Assembly: GCF_000523235.1 (NCBI RefSeq)
Contig: NZ_CP006850.1
Span: 6,076,001-6,140,000 of the forward strand
DNA length: 64,000 bases
Direction of reading: 5' to 3'
From: Nocardia nova SH22a
Lineage (GTDB): Bacteria > Actinomycetota > Actinomycetes > Mycobacteriales > Mycobacteriaceae
Below, in pieces: positions 8,464 to 15,729 of the stretch (the first letter of the stretch is position 1; every line of letters begins with the position of its first letter). The notes under the pieces were generated by a model that was given only the letters and a program-made list of their open reading frames with translations, ran no database searches and was not told where the DNA came from. Both the position numbers and the translations under genes were made by a program.

Positions 8464-8882
8464 CGTAGCGCCTCCTCCAAAACCAGCACCCGCGGTACCT
8501 CGGCTGCATGGACATCAACTTCGCCGCAGTCGCATGGCTGCATTTCGGCGTACTCGTGGCCCATTCCGACGCACACGCGCATAGAGACTGCGACGTCTGT
8601 CGATCTGCAGCACCAGTCCGACCCACTTCCCGTCTCTAACGTGGTGGCCGCAAGCTACGGTCAGATCGCCGCGGCGGTCGTCGATATCCGGCGATGGGCC
8701 AGCAGTCGGCGCTGTCGGTAGTGGGGGTGTCGAGGGGCCGCGCCGGTGTGGGGATGTTCGGGTTGGAGCCCTCACCTCGGCCATCAGCGATGCAAACGCC
8801 GACAACCGGATCATGGAGGTAATTCGGTGCCAGACATAGCCGGTTCGCACACGAATTGCCGGCCCAGCCAGGCTGGTTCAAC
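8464..8882. other. Accessory spacer with no intact gene
   Basis: No convincing intact gene in these 419 bases. The one recognisable item is the MFS C-terminal remnant at 8697-8822, listed separately. Confidence 0.5.
8697..8822 (+). pseudogene. Remnant of an MFS transporter 3' end (decayed duplicate of the 6035-7402 gene)
   Basis: The plus-strand frame reads SALSVVGVSRGRAGVGMFGL before a stop at 8820-8822. The intact transporter ends with AGLWVVGVSMVLAGVGVFGL at about 7250-7310. Nucleotides also align closely over about 55 bases, for example GTGGGGGTGTCGA and TGTTCGGG in both. Only the last transmembrane helix and tail survive; the sequence upstream of 8690 does not match. It is a fossil of a duplication or of recombination with a related locus. 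Confidence 0.65.
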
Positions 8883-9281
8883 TTACTCGATATGCCGCGA
8901 TGACATTCGGTCGGGGACAAGGTTCTGATAGCGGATGGTCTCCGTCAAATCAATATCCCACCTCTGTTGTGCAGCCAGAATATGAAGCCCAAGACGGTCA
9001 AGGACCGTCGGCTTCGGCGTGTTTTCGTTAGCTGAGGCCCCGAAAACAGACGCGCCTCCGCTCCTCCCACAAAGACTTTCCCGAGGCCCACAGCCCAGCC
9101 GATCCAGCACGTATCCGAGCTCGCCCTCCCAATCAGACGTCTCCAGCGCAACGCGGATCCGCCCCAGCAATTCGAGAAACACTCGTCCCCGGAGCGTCAA
9201 TCGCCACCGGCTCTCGTGCTGGCCGAACCTGACAATGAATCCCGCGCCTTCGAGGACCAGCAGAGCCTCGCGCACACGTCC
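8883..9281 (-). pseudogene. 3' half of a gene split by the IS3-family element
   Basis: About 133 codons open directly from the left IS end. The first residues after the junction read GRVREALLVLEGAGFIVRFG, typical of a winged-helix segment, followed by SRWRLTLRGRVFLELLGRIR. There is no sensible start because the IS occupies the upstream side. The matching 5' half is at 10534-10997 on the same strand. The joined product would be near 285 residues. The exact frame at the junction cannot be settled because no clean target duplication is visible. Confidence 0.6.
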
Positions 9282-9307
9282 GGGACCGCCCCGAGTTTGG
9301 TTGACTC
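9282..9307 (+). repeat. Left terminal inverted repeat of the IS3-family element
   Basis: It begins GGGACCGCCCC and ends GGTTGACTC. The reverse complement of 10508-10533 matches it at 22 of 26 positions. Confidence 0.8.
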
Positions 9308-9321
9308 GCGGGTTTGGTCTT

Positions 9322-10185
9322 TCAGGCCGCGAGTGCGGGCCGGTTTATTGTCTCGAACTCGATCGGGGTGAGTCGGCCGAGTCGGCGTTGCCGACGGGTT
9401 CGGTGGTAGGTCTTCTCGATCCAGACCACGATCGCCAGCCGAAGCTCGTCGCGGGTCGCCCACCGCTTACGGTCCAGAACGTTCTTCTGAAGCAAAGCGA
9501 AGAACGACTCCATCGCAGCATTGTCACCACATGCCCCGACTCTGCCCATCGAACCTTGTAATCCGTTGACCGACAACGCACTTACAAACTTTCGGGAGCG
9601 AAATTGACTACCCCTGTCCGAGTGAACAATCGTCGCGGTGGGTGATCGGAGAGCGACGGCATGGTTCAATGCCGATACCGCCAGTGACGCCTTCATCCGT
9701 GAATCGATCGAGTACCCGACGATCCGGTTGGAGAACACGTCCTTGACAGCGCACAGATAGAGTTTTCCTTCGCTCGTGGCGTGTTCGGTGATGTCGGTCA
9801 ACCACGTCGCGTTCGGGACGGTAGCGCCGAAATTGCGCCCGACGAGGTCGTCGTGGACCGGCGGGCCGGCCTTGCGGTTGAGCCCGCGTTTCTTGGCGAA
9901 CACACTCCAGATCCGCTGCGCTGAACAGAGTCTGGCGACCCGGTTCTCGCTGGCACGGATCCCGCGGGCCGGTAGTTCGTCGGCGATGAATCGATAGCCG
10001 AAGGCGGGGTCGTCGGTATGGATGTCGAGCGCGGCGTTGATCAAATGGGCATCGTCCCAATCCCGTTGTGAGACAGGGCATCGTTTCCATCTGTAGAACG
10101 CTTGGGTGGAGAAGCCGAGTACCCGGCAGGTCACCGCGACAGGGATCCCGTCAGCGGCCAGATCGAGGACCAGCGGGTAGGTCAT
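9322..10185 (-). CDS. IS3-family transposase OrfB (DDE integrase core)
   Basis: A 287-residue integrase. The N-terminal part has the HTH_21-like segment (FGYRFIADELPARGI). The catalytic core shows WLTDITEH (first Asp), IVHSDRGSQFRS (second Asp) and NAAMESFFALLQKNVL (Glu), the DD35E arrangement of IS3 transposases. It ends with the usual YHRTRRQRRLGRLTPIEFE tail. ATG 10185 overlaps the orfA stop in an ATGA junction, so expression by coupling or by -1 frameshifting in the AAAA run beside it are both possible. It appears intact. Confidence 0.93.
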   Translation of the reverse strand: MTYPLVLDLAADGIPVAVTCRVLGFSTQAFYRWKRCPVSQRDWDDAHLINAALDIHTDDPAFGYRFIADELPARGIRASENRVARLCSAQRIWSVFAKKRGLNRKAGPPVHDDLVGRNFGATVPNATWLTDITEHATSEGKLYLCAVKDVFSNRIVGYSIDSRMKASLAVSALNHAVALRSPTATIVHSDRGSQFRSRKFVSALSVNGLQGSMGRVGACGDNAAMESFFALLQKNVLDRKRWATRDELRLAIVVWIEKTYHRTRRQRRLGRLTPIEFETINRPALAA

Positions 10186-10466
10186 TTTGGGTTGACGTCA
10201 CGCGAGAAATAGGCGACCGCGCGGCGCATGACCTCGGCTTCTTGTTCCAACTGACGAATCCGTTTACGCGCTTCACGTAGCTCGGCCGATTCGTCGCGGG
10301 TGGCGCCGCGCCGGTGCCCGTCTTCGATGTCGGCTTGTTTGAGCCAGTTTTTCACGCAGCTCTGCGAGATTCCGAAATCCTTGGCGATCTGAGTCAACGA
10401 GGTCTCGCCCTTACGGGCGACCGCGACGACGTCGCGGCGGAACTCCTCGGGATACGGCTTCGGCAT
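10182..10466 (-). CDS. IS3-family transposase OrfA (HTH)
   Basis: A 94-residue DNA-binding subunit. MPKPYPEEFRRDVVAVAR and TQIAKDFGISQSCVKNWL form the HTH_Tnp_1 domain, and ELREARKRIRQLEQEAEVMR is the leucine-zipper coiled coil that pairs OrfA with OrfAB. ATG 10466 is chosen because GGAAGG lies about 8 bp upstream; ATG 10475 is an alternative only nine bases further out. Its last codons overlap orfB. No frameshift or stop disrupts it. Confidence 0.9.
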   Translation of the reverse strand: MPKPYPEEFRRDVVAVARKGETSLTQIAKDFGISQSCVKNWLKQADIEDGHRRGATRDESAELREARKRIRQLEQEAEVMRRAVAYFSRDVNPK

Positions 10467-10507
10467 GGTGAACATCCTTCCAGCGAGGAGCAATCCTCAC
10501 AGGTCAG

Positions 10508-10533
10508 GAGTCAACCGAACCAGGGGCAGTCCC
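10508..10533 (-). repeat. Right terminal inverted repeat of the IS3-family element
   Basis: Read on the minus strand it begins GGGACTGCCCC and ends GGTTGACTC, matching 9282-9307 except at four positions. Confidence 0.8.
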
Positions 10534-10997
10534 GAACCTATTCCTCCGAATACAACATTGAACAGCAGATCCTCGACAATACGATCACGAAGCTTCTGCT
10601 GTACCGCCGTCCGGTGATCTTCTCGGTCGGCGTCGAAATCCGCAGCGATCGGGAAGACCTTAAGACTGAAGAGCTCGTATCCCCGCTGTTCGAGCGCCTT
10701 GACGATCTCCGCCAGCCGAAGCTGATGTGCCATGTCATCCTTGATGACCAGAGTTCGTATTGCCACGCCCTCCTCAGCAAAGAGGGTACGTATGTCCTTG
10801 TCCAGACCATCACGGCTACCCCACCCCACCTGACCTGCGAGTGGCATAGTCCAATCACGCTCGATGTTGCATCCGAAATCGAAAGTGCGGCGATGCATCT
10901 CGGTCAGACCGAAGAGGCGAAGAGAGGAAAAGGTGGACAGCGTCTGCAGAAACGCTTCTTTGAGGAACTGATGCTCAGGAGATTCCGCCACGTCCAC
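10534..10997 (-). pseudogene. 5' half of the gene split by the IS3-family element
   Basis: The frame from GTG 10997 (or GTG 10991, which has GGGG upstream) encodes about 154 residues before running into the IS end. Features seen: PEHQFLKEAFLQTL, then RRTFDFGCNIERDW and AIRTLVIKDDM. The order Glu/His, Asp, then a strand ending in Lys could fit a PD-(D/E)XK-like nuclease core, but this is a guess from spacing. The winged-helix 3' half is at 8883-9281. The function was presumably lost when the IS inserted. Confidence 0.55.
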
Positions 10998-11176
10998 CCC
11001 GCACCATCAGTCATGTCGTCTTCGGATTCCGACACCTCGAAGGCCTGAGCCCCAGTGCCGACTCATGGTAAGTCACCATCACCGGACACGAGCCTACGCT
11101 GAGAACACAGAATCGCCATACACCGGACGAACCAACAGCAAGCGAACTTGGGGATCTCCCCCTCAGCCATCGACCT

Positions 11177-11586
11177 GCCGCGGCGATCTCCTGACCGCGA
11201 GTGTCCCGCACCGTGCACGGCACCCCCTGCGCCTCCACTCGCCGAACAAACTCCCGCTCAACGGGTTTCGGCGAAGCATCCCACTTCGATCCCGGCGTCG
11301 GGTTCAACGGAATCAGGTTCACGTGCACGCGGGAGCCCAGGGTTTTGCGCAACTTCGAACCCAGCATATCCGCACGCCACGGCTGGTCGTTGATGTCGCG
11401 GATCAGCGCGTACTCGATCGATACCCGGCGGCCGGTGTCGGCCAGCTTCCGGATCGCCGGGGCCAGACCGACCGTGGACACCACGACACTGCGCTGGGAG
11501 ATACCCAGGCCGTCCGGCGCCGGGGAGGTGATGCGGCGTACCGCGTTCACGACACGCTTGTAGTTCGCCAGCGGCTCACCCATCAC
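11177..11586 (-). pseudogene. rlmN: Partial, internally deleted copy of rlmN
   Basis: The translation from [19 protein letters not shown] to [11 protein letters not shown] matches the C-terminal half of the intact RlmN at 14495-15604. It lacks 44 consecutive codons between RKLAD and [12 protein letters not shown], an in-frame loss of 132 nt. In the intact gene both deletion ends carry TCGGC, and the fragment keeps one copy. The radical-SAM CxxxCxxC half and the native last eight codons are missing, so it cannot be functional. Many third-position differences from the intact gene suggest an older or foreign allele. Confidence 0.85.
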
Positions 11587-11634
11587 TACCGTTTTACAAA
11601 CGCACTCACCGCGCAGATGCGGCGCTTAGCGTTA

Positions 11635-11649
11635 TTATCGTAGCGATAA
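11635..11649. promoter_or_regulatory. Inverted repeat downstream of hipA
   Basis: Perfect inverted repeat TTATCG-N3-CGATAA in an AT-rich stretch between the rlmN fragment and hipA. It reuses the TATCG/CGATA half-sites found in the palindrome before hipB, and another CGATA occurs at 11705-11709. It may be a second HipB site or a weak transcription stop. Confidence 0.4.
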
Positions 11650-11750
11650 AATTGAAACAGAGTGGCGTGCATCACATTGATTCAGATAATCACTAGAATA
11701 GCAACGATAGTGAGTTCAAGCCAGTGAGCGTCGACTTTCGAAAGCTCACC

Positions 11751-13007
11751 TCACACCGAAGGCCGATGAAGTTCCTTGTGCCGCTGGTCGATCATCCGAC
11801 CCAAACGGCACGTCGTCTTTTCGTCGAAACCGATGTCCGAGACCCGGTCGATCCACTGCTCCGACGAATCGACGATACGTGCCAGACTGCGCCTGATTGC
11901 GCGCTCGGACACCCCCAGGTGGTGGGCGGCTTCGATCCACCAGCGATAGATCAACTTTCCGTCTCGGCCATACAGTGACAGCGCCATCGGATCGTTCCAG
12001 GACAGGTACGGCTGAGTTGTCAGGAGGTCGTAGGCTGGCGTGACCTCCCAGAGTCCGGTCGGATTCTGCCTGATGGAGAGGTTCTTTCCGTGCAGATCAC
12101 CGTTCCCGATCAGATAGCTGAACGCCGCGATCTCCAGCATCCGGACGATAGCAAGCGGATACGATCCGCCACCGGCGGCCACTGCTTCGGCGAGCGATTT
12201 CATCGCATCTTGCAAGGTGACTCGATATTTTGCCGCCGGATACCGACCGCCGACCTGACATGCGTCCTCCTGCGCCAGCTTCCGTACACCACCGCGTTCG
12301 ACAACCCGATCGAACCGGTCGACGAACAGCCCAGTTCGACCCAAGGCATCGGTGGCAAGGTGGTGACGCGGAACTTGGATGCCGCACGCTGCCGCCATGC
12401 CGAGGAAGAAGTTCTCGTTCTCCACCAGAAACGGGTGATCCGGCGGATTGAGCTTCAGGATCGCCGGCCCGCGAGAGGTCGACAGCGGGGTCGAAATCAT
12501 CTGCGCGGACACTTTGACCTGCACACCCGGAAGCCCGGTACGGTCGAATTCATCAACGTTGGTTGCCGTGACCTGCGCGAACAGCGATCCGAAATCCGCG
12601 TCAGAGGTATCTGCACGATCGAAGACGGGCACCGGATCCACTGGGCTGCATCCGGCGGGGACCACTTGGACATCACCTATCGCATCCCTGCCGACCGCCA
12701 GCAACAGGCTGAGGTGATCATCCTCGCTCGTCCGGACCGCGCTCGTAATTGCGCTGAGACGTAATCCCTCAGGTAGTAGTCCTGCAAAGAATGGCGGAAC
12801 GGAGCCTCCGGTGGCCCGGAACTTCCCAGCACTCTTGGGCAGAGTGAACGCGACCGGCGGTGCCACCGGCTCAGCACAATACGTGTCAGAGTAGGCGAAC
12901 TCCACCACATCGTCCGACCGTCGCAGGTGGCCCGCGAGCACTCCGGCCTTATACACGTCAGCTTCGCTGATCGATCGGAGAGTGCCAGAATCCGGAAAAT
13001 CAGTCAT
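11751..13007 (-). CDS. hipA: HipA-type serine/threonine kinase toxin
   Basis: A 418-residue toxin kinase of a type II toxin-antitoxin pair. The N-subdomain ends in PPFFAGLLPEGLRL, a HipA signature. The kinase fold shows the catalytic loop LIGNGDLHGKNLSI (Asp in GD) and the metal-binding VTPAYDLLTT (Asp in YD). Known HipA proteins phosphorylate glutamyl-tRNA synthetase or related targets, causing dormancy; the target here is unknown. ATG 13007 overlaps the hipB stop by 4 bp (ATGA), so translation is coupled. All core motifs are present and the gene appears intact. It lies between the two rlmN copies. Confidence 0.93.
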   Translation of the reverse strand: MTDFPDSGTLRSISEADVYKAGVLAGHLRRSDDVVEFAYSDTYCAEPVAPPVAFTLPKSAGKFRATGGSVPPFFAGLLPEGLRLSAITSAVRTSEDDHLSLLLAVGRDAIGDVQVVPAGCSPVDPVPVFDRADTSDADFGSLFAQVTATNVDEFDRTGLPGVQVKVSAQMISTPLSTSRGPAILKLNPPDHPFLVENENFFLGMAAACGIQVPRHHLATDALGRTGLFVDRFDRVVERGGVRKLAQEDACQVGGRYPAAKYRVTLQDAMKSLAEAVAAGGGSYPLAIVRMLEIAAFSYLIGNGDLHGKNLSIRQNPTGLWEVTPAYDLLTTQPYLSWNDPMALSLYGRDGKLIYRWWIEAAHHLGVSERAIRRSLARIVDSSEQWIDRVSDIGFDEKTTCRLGRMIDQRHKELHRPSV

Positions 13008-13309
13008 CGCCGAGCGATCCTCTCCTTACTGAGATCGACAGCATCACGCGGAAGTCGATCAACGGAGGCATGGGACATACCCACCAGAGTCGAGCCGAGC
13101 GCATTCAGTACACGGAGTGTGACTTCGAGCGTCGGCGAGGCCCGACCAGCCTCGACATTTCGCACTGTCGATACGCCGACGTCGGCGAGATCTGCCAGAT
13201 CGAGTTGCGTCAGCCCGAGAAGGTGTCGTCGTTGCGCTACGAACTCTGCGAATGCAGTCAGCGGCCCGACATCCGCCCGAGCCCGCCTGCGAGGATGTGG
13301 GCGCGTCAA
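13004..13309 (-). CDS. hipB: HipB-type XRE-family antitoxin and repressor
   Basis: A 101-residue Xre-type helix-turn-helix protein. The motif LGLTQLDLADLADVGVSTVR lies at about 33-52 and is followed by NVEAGRASPTLEVTLRVLNAL. The start is taken as TTG 13309 because CTAGGAGCACAG provides a Shine-Dalgarno sequence six bases upstream; the frame is open to GTG 13423, but that would add a long atypical N-terminus. HipB binds HipA and represses the operon. The N8-spaced palindrome at 13427-13448 is the likely operator. Confidence 0.88.
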   Translation of the reverse strand: MTRPHPRRRARADVGPLTAFAEFVAQRRHLLGLTQLDLADLADVGVSTVRNVEAGRASPTLEVTLRVLNALGSTLVGMSHASVDRLPRDAVDLSKERIARR

Positions 13310-13426
13310 CTGTGCTCCTAGACATAAGTGTGGCGTCAAACTCCGAATGATCCAGCTGAACCTCGCTATCGCCGCCATAGCAACTATAAGCGTCAGCATC
13401 GTGACCGCCGCCACAAATTGCACGAT

Positions 13427-13448
13427 TATCGTCAGAATGACGACGATA
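13427..13448. promoter_or_regulatory. Probable HipB operator
   Basis: Perfect palindrome TATCGTC-N8-GACGATA upstream of hipB. The arrangement of TATC/GATA arms with an eight-base spacer is that of the E. coli HipB operator (TATCC-N8-GGATA). A further weaker inverted repeat, GCTAT-N7-ATAGC, lies at 13365-13381, nearer the start. Confidence 0.65.
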
Positions 13449-13614
13449 GCACTCAGACCGGGTCAACGAGCGTGGCGCAGACCCTGCGCAATCCTTCGCA
13501 GATGACGCAGAATCGGCGAGTCCGCGCTGGTCGAAGCACATCGCATCGCCACTTCTCCGCCGCTAGCTGTTTGCGGAACGGTTCTCGGGCCCGAGGATTA
13601 CGCCAATCAAAGAC

Positions 13615-13842
13615 TCAGTTATCCTCAGGACGAAGGCGTTTGAGCACAGCGATGGCGGTCCGACACTTGGCTGGATCGTCAGTCCGCACTGTCGTCCAGA
13701 TCGCAAGCAGCGTTCCGAGTCGATCGCCTTGGGGCGAATCTTCGACATCCGAACACGGGACATCGATGCATCTGCGGCGATTCCCATCAAATATCTGCTC
13801 GCGAGCACCGTTGACATGCCGCCCGTTCCCCGTACAACTCGA
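13615..13842 (-). pseudogene. Possible decayed gene remnant
   Basis: On the minus strand a frame ends with LGTLLAIWTTVRTDDPAKCR and then AIAVLKRLRPEDN before a TGA at 13615-13617. This has natural protein character, but no ATG, GTG or TTG start exists in phase before an upstream stop. A second phase just upstream reads VIELYGERAACQRCSR, so a frameshift is possible. The family is unknown. Confidence 0.3.
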
Positions 13843-13943
13843 TCACCTCCGCCTGCCTATCGAAATCCGACGATGCCGCACCTGCGACTTGCCAGCTGCC
13901 CCCGACCCAGCTCCAGCCAGCGTAGCAGAGTCTTCCCCCTAGG

Positions 13944-13959
13944 CAATAATGCTATATTG
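13944..13959 (+). promoter_or_regulatory. Leaderless promoter with overlapping inverted repeat
   Basis: TATATT at 13953-13958 is a good -10 box ending six bases before the ATG at 13965, so transcription would start at or next to the start codon. CAATA-N6-TATTG overlaps this box, which suggests autoregulation by the ribbon-helix-helix protein encoded just downstream. Confidence 0.5.
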
Positions 13960-13964
13960 TCTTC

Positions 13965-14369
13965 ATGAAAGCCATTGAGGTGGACGACGGCGTCGCCGCG
14001 ACAATCGAAGCACTGTCCAATGCGTGGGCCGTGCCCACCGCAGACGTGGTCGGCAGACTGCTGACCACCTTCCTCGCCACAACTGCACCGTCGACCACCA
14101 CCGGATCGCAACCGTCCGCGGCGACAGCAACAGGACATGATGTGTACTGCCTGTACGCGGGAACCCGCGTACACGGTCACTTCGATACCGCCACCGAGAC
14201 CTTGACGATCACGGACGGCACACTGGCGGGGCAAACCTTTCGGTCACCGAGCGAAGCTGCGCGTGCGGTGGTGAATGCCCTCAAGCCAGGAGTCAACGCC
14301 AACCGGAACGGCTGGACCTTCTGGCGAGTCACCAATGGCGACCTGCTGGACGTCCTGCGCACCAGGTAG
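13965..14369 (+). CDS. SeqA-N-like ribbon-helix-helix protein fused to a RAMA-like domain
   Basis: A 134-residue protein with two modules. Residues 1-36 (MKAIEVDDGVAATIEAL then TADVVGRLLTTF) resemble the ribbon-helix-helix N-terminus of SeqA, which begins MKTIEVDDELY and ends SDILRRMLKF. After a Thr/Ser/Ala linker (about 38-56), residues 58-134 show the RAMA pattern: AGTRVHGHFDTATETLTI, FRSPSEAARAVV and NGWTFWRVTNGDLLDVLR. RAMA domains are predicted readers of modified DNA in restriction and methylation systems. No methylase or nuclease lies adjacent. The ATG has no ribosome site and is probably leaderless. Proposed role: a DNA-binding sensor of base modification. Confidence 0.75.
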   Translation: MKAIEVDDGVAATIEALSNAWAVPTADVVGRLLTTFLATTAPSTTTGSQPSAATATGHDVYCLYAGTRVHGHFDTATETLTITDGTLAGQTFRSPSEAARAVVNALKPGVNANRNGWTFWRVTNGDLLDVLRTR

Positions 14370-14494
14370 CGGGTCGGAGAGCTGTGCAGTCTTCTGCAGC
14401 ACATTGTTCGGACCGGCGGTGGATATGTTGCGAATCGCGATCATCAGCCGCCGGGACAGCCTGTCGGCAGCACGCACACAGGGCCCGACCGGTA

Positions 14495-15604
14495 CTATTC
14501 TTCGGCGGCGAGCTGACCGCACGCCGCGGCGATCTCCTGGCCTCGGGTATCACGCACGGTGCACGGCACGCCCTGCGCCTCGACTCGCCGGACGAACTCC
14601 CTCTCAACGGGTTTCGGCGACGCGTCCCATTTGGAACCGGGGGTGGGGTTCAGCGGGATCAGGTTCACGTGAACTCGGGAGCCGAGGGCTTTGTGGAGCT
14701 TCTTACCGAGCATGTCCGCGCGCCAGGGCTGGTCGTTGATGTCGCGGATCAGGGCGTACTCGATCGACACTCGCCGCCCGGACTTATCGGCGTAATAGCG
14801 GGCGGCGTCGAGGACTTCGGCGACCGGCCAGCGATTGTTGACCGGTACCAAGGTATCTCGGAGCTCATCGTCCGGAGTGTGCAGAGAGACAGCGAGAGTC
14901 ACCGAGAGGTCCTCGTCGGCAAGCTTGCGGATGGCGGGGGCCAGGCCGACCGTGGAGACCACGACGCTGCGCTGGGAGATGCCCAGTCCGTCGGGCGCCG
15001 GGGAGGTGATGCGGCGTACCGCGTTCACGACGCGCTTGTAGTTCGCCAGCGGCTCACCCATGCCCATGAAGACGATATTGGACAACCGGCCCGTACCCCC
15101 GGGCACTTCACCGTCGCGCAGTGCGGCCGCGGCCGCACGGACCTGGTCGACGATCTCGGCGGTGGACAGGTTGCGGTTCAGGCCGCCCTGGCCGGTCGCG
15201 CAGAACGGGCATGCCATTCCGCAGCCCGCCTGACTCGAGATGCAGAGCGTGTTGCGGTCGCTGTAGCGCATCAGCACGCTCTCCAGCAGGGTGCCGTCGC
15301 CCGCGCGCCAGAGGGTCTTACGGGTGGTGCCCTCATCGCACACCACCTGACGAACCTCGGTCAGCAGCGGCGGGAACAGTGCTTCGGCGACCTGTTCCCG
15401 CATCGGTTCCGGTAGATCGGTCATCTGCCGCGGATCGGCCTGCAGCCGCCCGTAGTACTGGCGCGCGATCTGGTCGGCGCGGAACTTCGGCAGTCCCAGC
15501 TCCTCGACAGCCGCACGACGCTGCGCCGCGTCCAGGTCGGCGAGGTGGCGCGGCGGCATGCCACGGCGCGGAGCATCGAAAACGAGCGGGAGGGAGGTAG
15601 TCAT
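14495..15604 (-). CDS. rlmN: Dual-specificity 23S rRNA/tRNA methyltransferase RlmN
   Basis: A 369-residue radical-SAM enzyme that methylates C2 of A2503 in 23S rRNA and A37 of some tRNAs. The [4Fe-4S] motif [11 protein letters not shown] lies near residue 135. The SAM-contact motif [12 protein letters not shown] and the C-terminal Cys region ([11 protein letters not shown]) are present, so the two methyl-transfer cysteines can be accounted for. The start is ATG 15604, preceded by AAGGG. It ends the rpsB-tsf-pyrH-frr-cdsA block on the same strand. A diverged partial copy lies at 11177-11586. Confidence 0.95.
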   Translation of the reverse strand: MTTSLPLVFDAPRRGMPPRHLADLDAAQRRAAVEELGLPKFRADQIARQYYGRLQADPRQMTDLPEPMREQVAEALFPPLLTEVRQVVCDEGTTRKTLWRAGDGTLLESVLMRYSDRNTLCISSQAGCGMACPFCATGQGGLNRNLSTAEIVDQVRAAAAALRDGEVPGGTGRLSNIVFMGMGEPLANYKRVVNAVRRITSPAPDGLGISQRSVVVSTVGLAPAIRKLADEDLSVTLAVSLHTPDDELRDTLVPVNNRWPVAEVLDAARYYADKSGRRVSIEYALIRDINDQPWRADMLGKKLHKALGSRVHVNLIPLNPTPGSKWDASPKPVEREFVRRVEAQGVPCTVRDTRGQEIAAACGQLAAEE

Positions 15605-15729
15605 AACCCTTCCAGTGTCCCATCGGATCGAGGTGGGCGGACGCGCGGGCCGGGATATCCGGATCACAGTTCCGCCGAGCCTGGGCCGATGCACGTGCAC
15701 CATCCATAGCAATCGGGAATGATCGAAGT

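Larger units (their letters stand above)
9282..10533 (-). mobile_element. IS3-family insertion sequence (~1.25 kb)
   Basis: Two overlapping transposase frames (orfA 10182-10466, orfB 9322-10185) lie between imperfect 26-bp terminal inverted repeats that match at 22 positions. Length, frame layout and the DDE residues in OrfB are those of the IS3 family. No 3-4 bp target duplication is evident next to the repeats, so the outer ends may be off by a few bases, or the flanks have changed since insertion. Confidence 0.88.
13424..13964. other. Region between hipB and the RAMA gene: regulatory sites and one decayed frame
   Basis: No intact gene is evident in these 541 bases. They contain the hipBA operator at 13427-13448, a decayed minus-strand frame at 13615-13842 and the RAMA-gene promoter just before 13965. 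Confidence 0.5.

Noticed and set aside
11011..11176. Extension of the rlmN fragment to a stop at 11011 as a functional 191-residue protein
   Set aside because: The frame leaves rlmN similarity at 11177 and lacks the radical-SAM half, so it is treated as a pseudogene.
13857..14234. A Cys-rich 125-residue minus-strand frame
   Set aside because: Complement of the RAMA gene, which has clear domain patterns.
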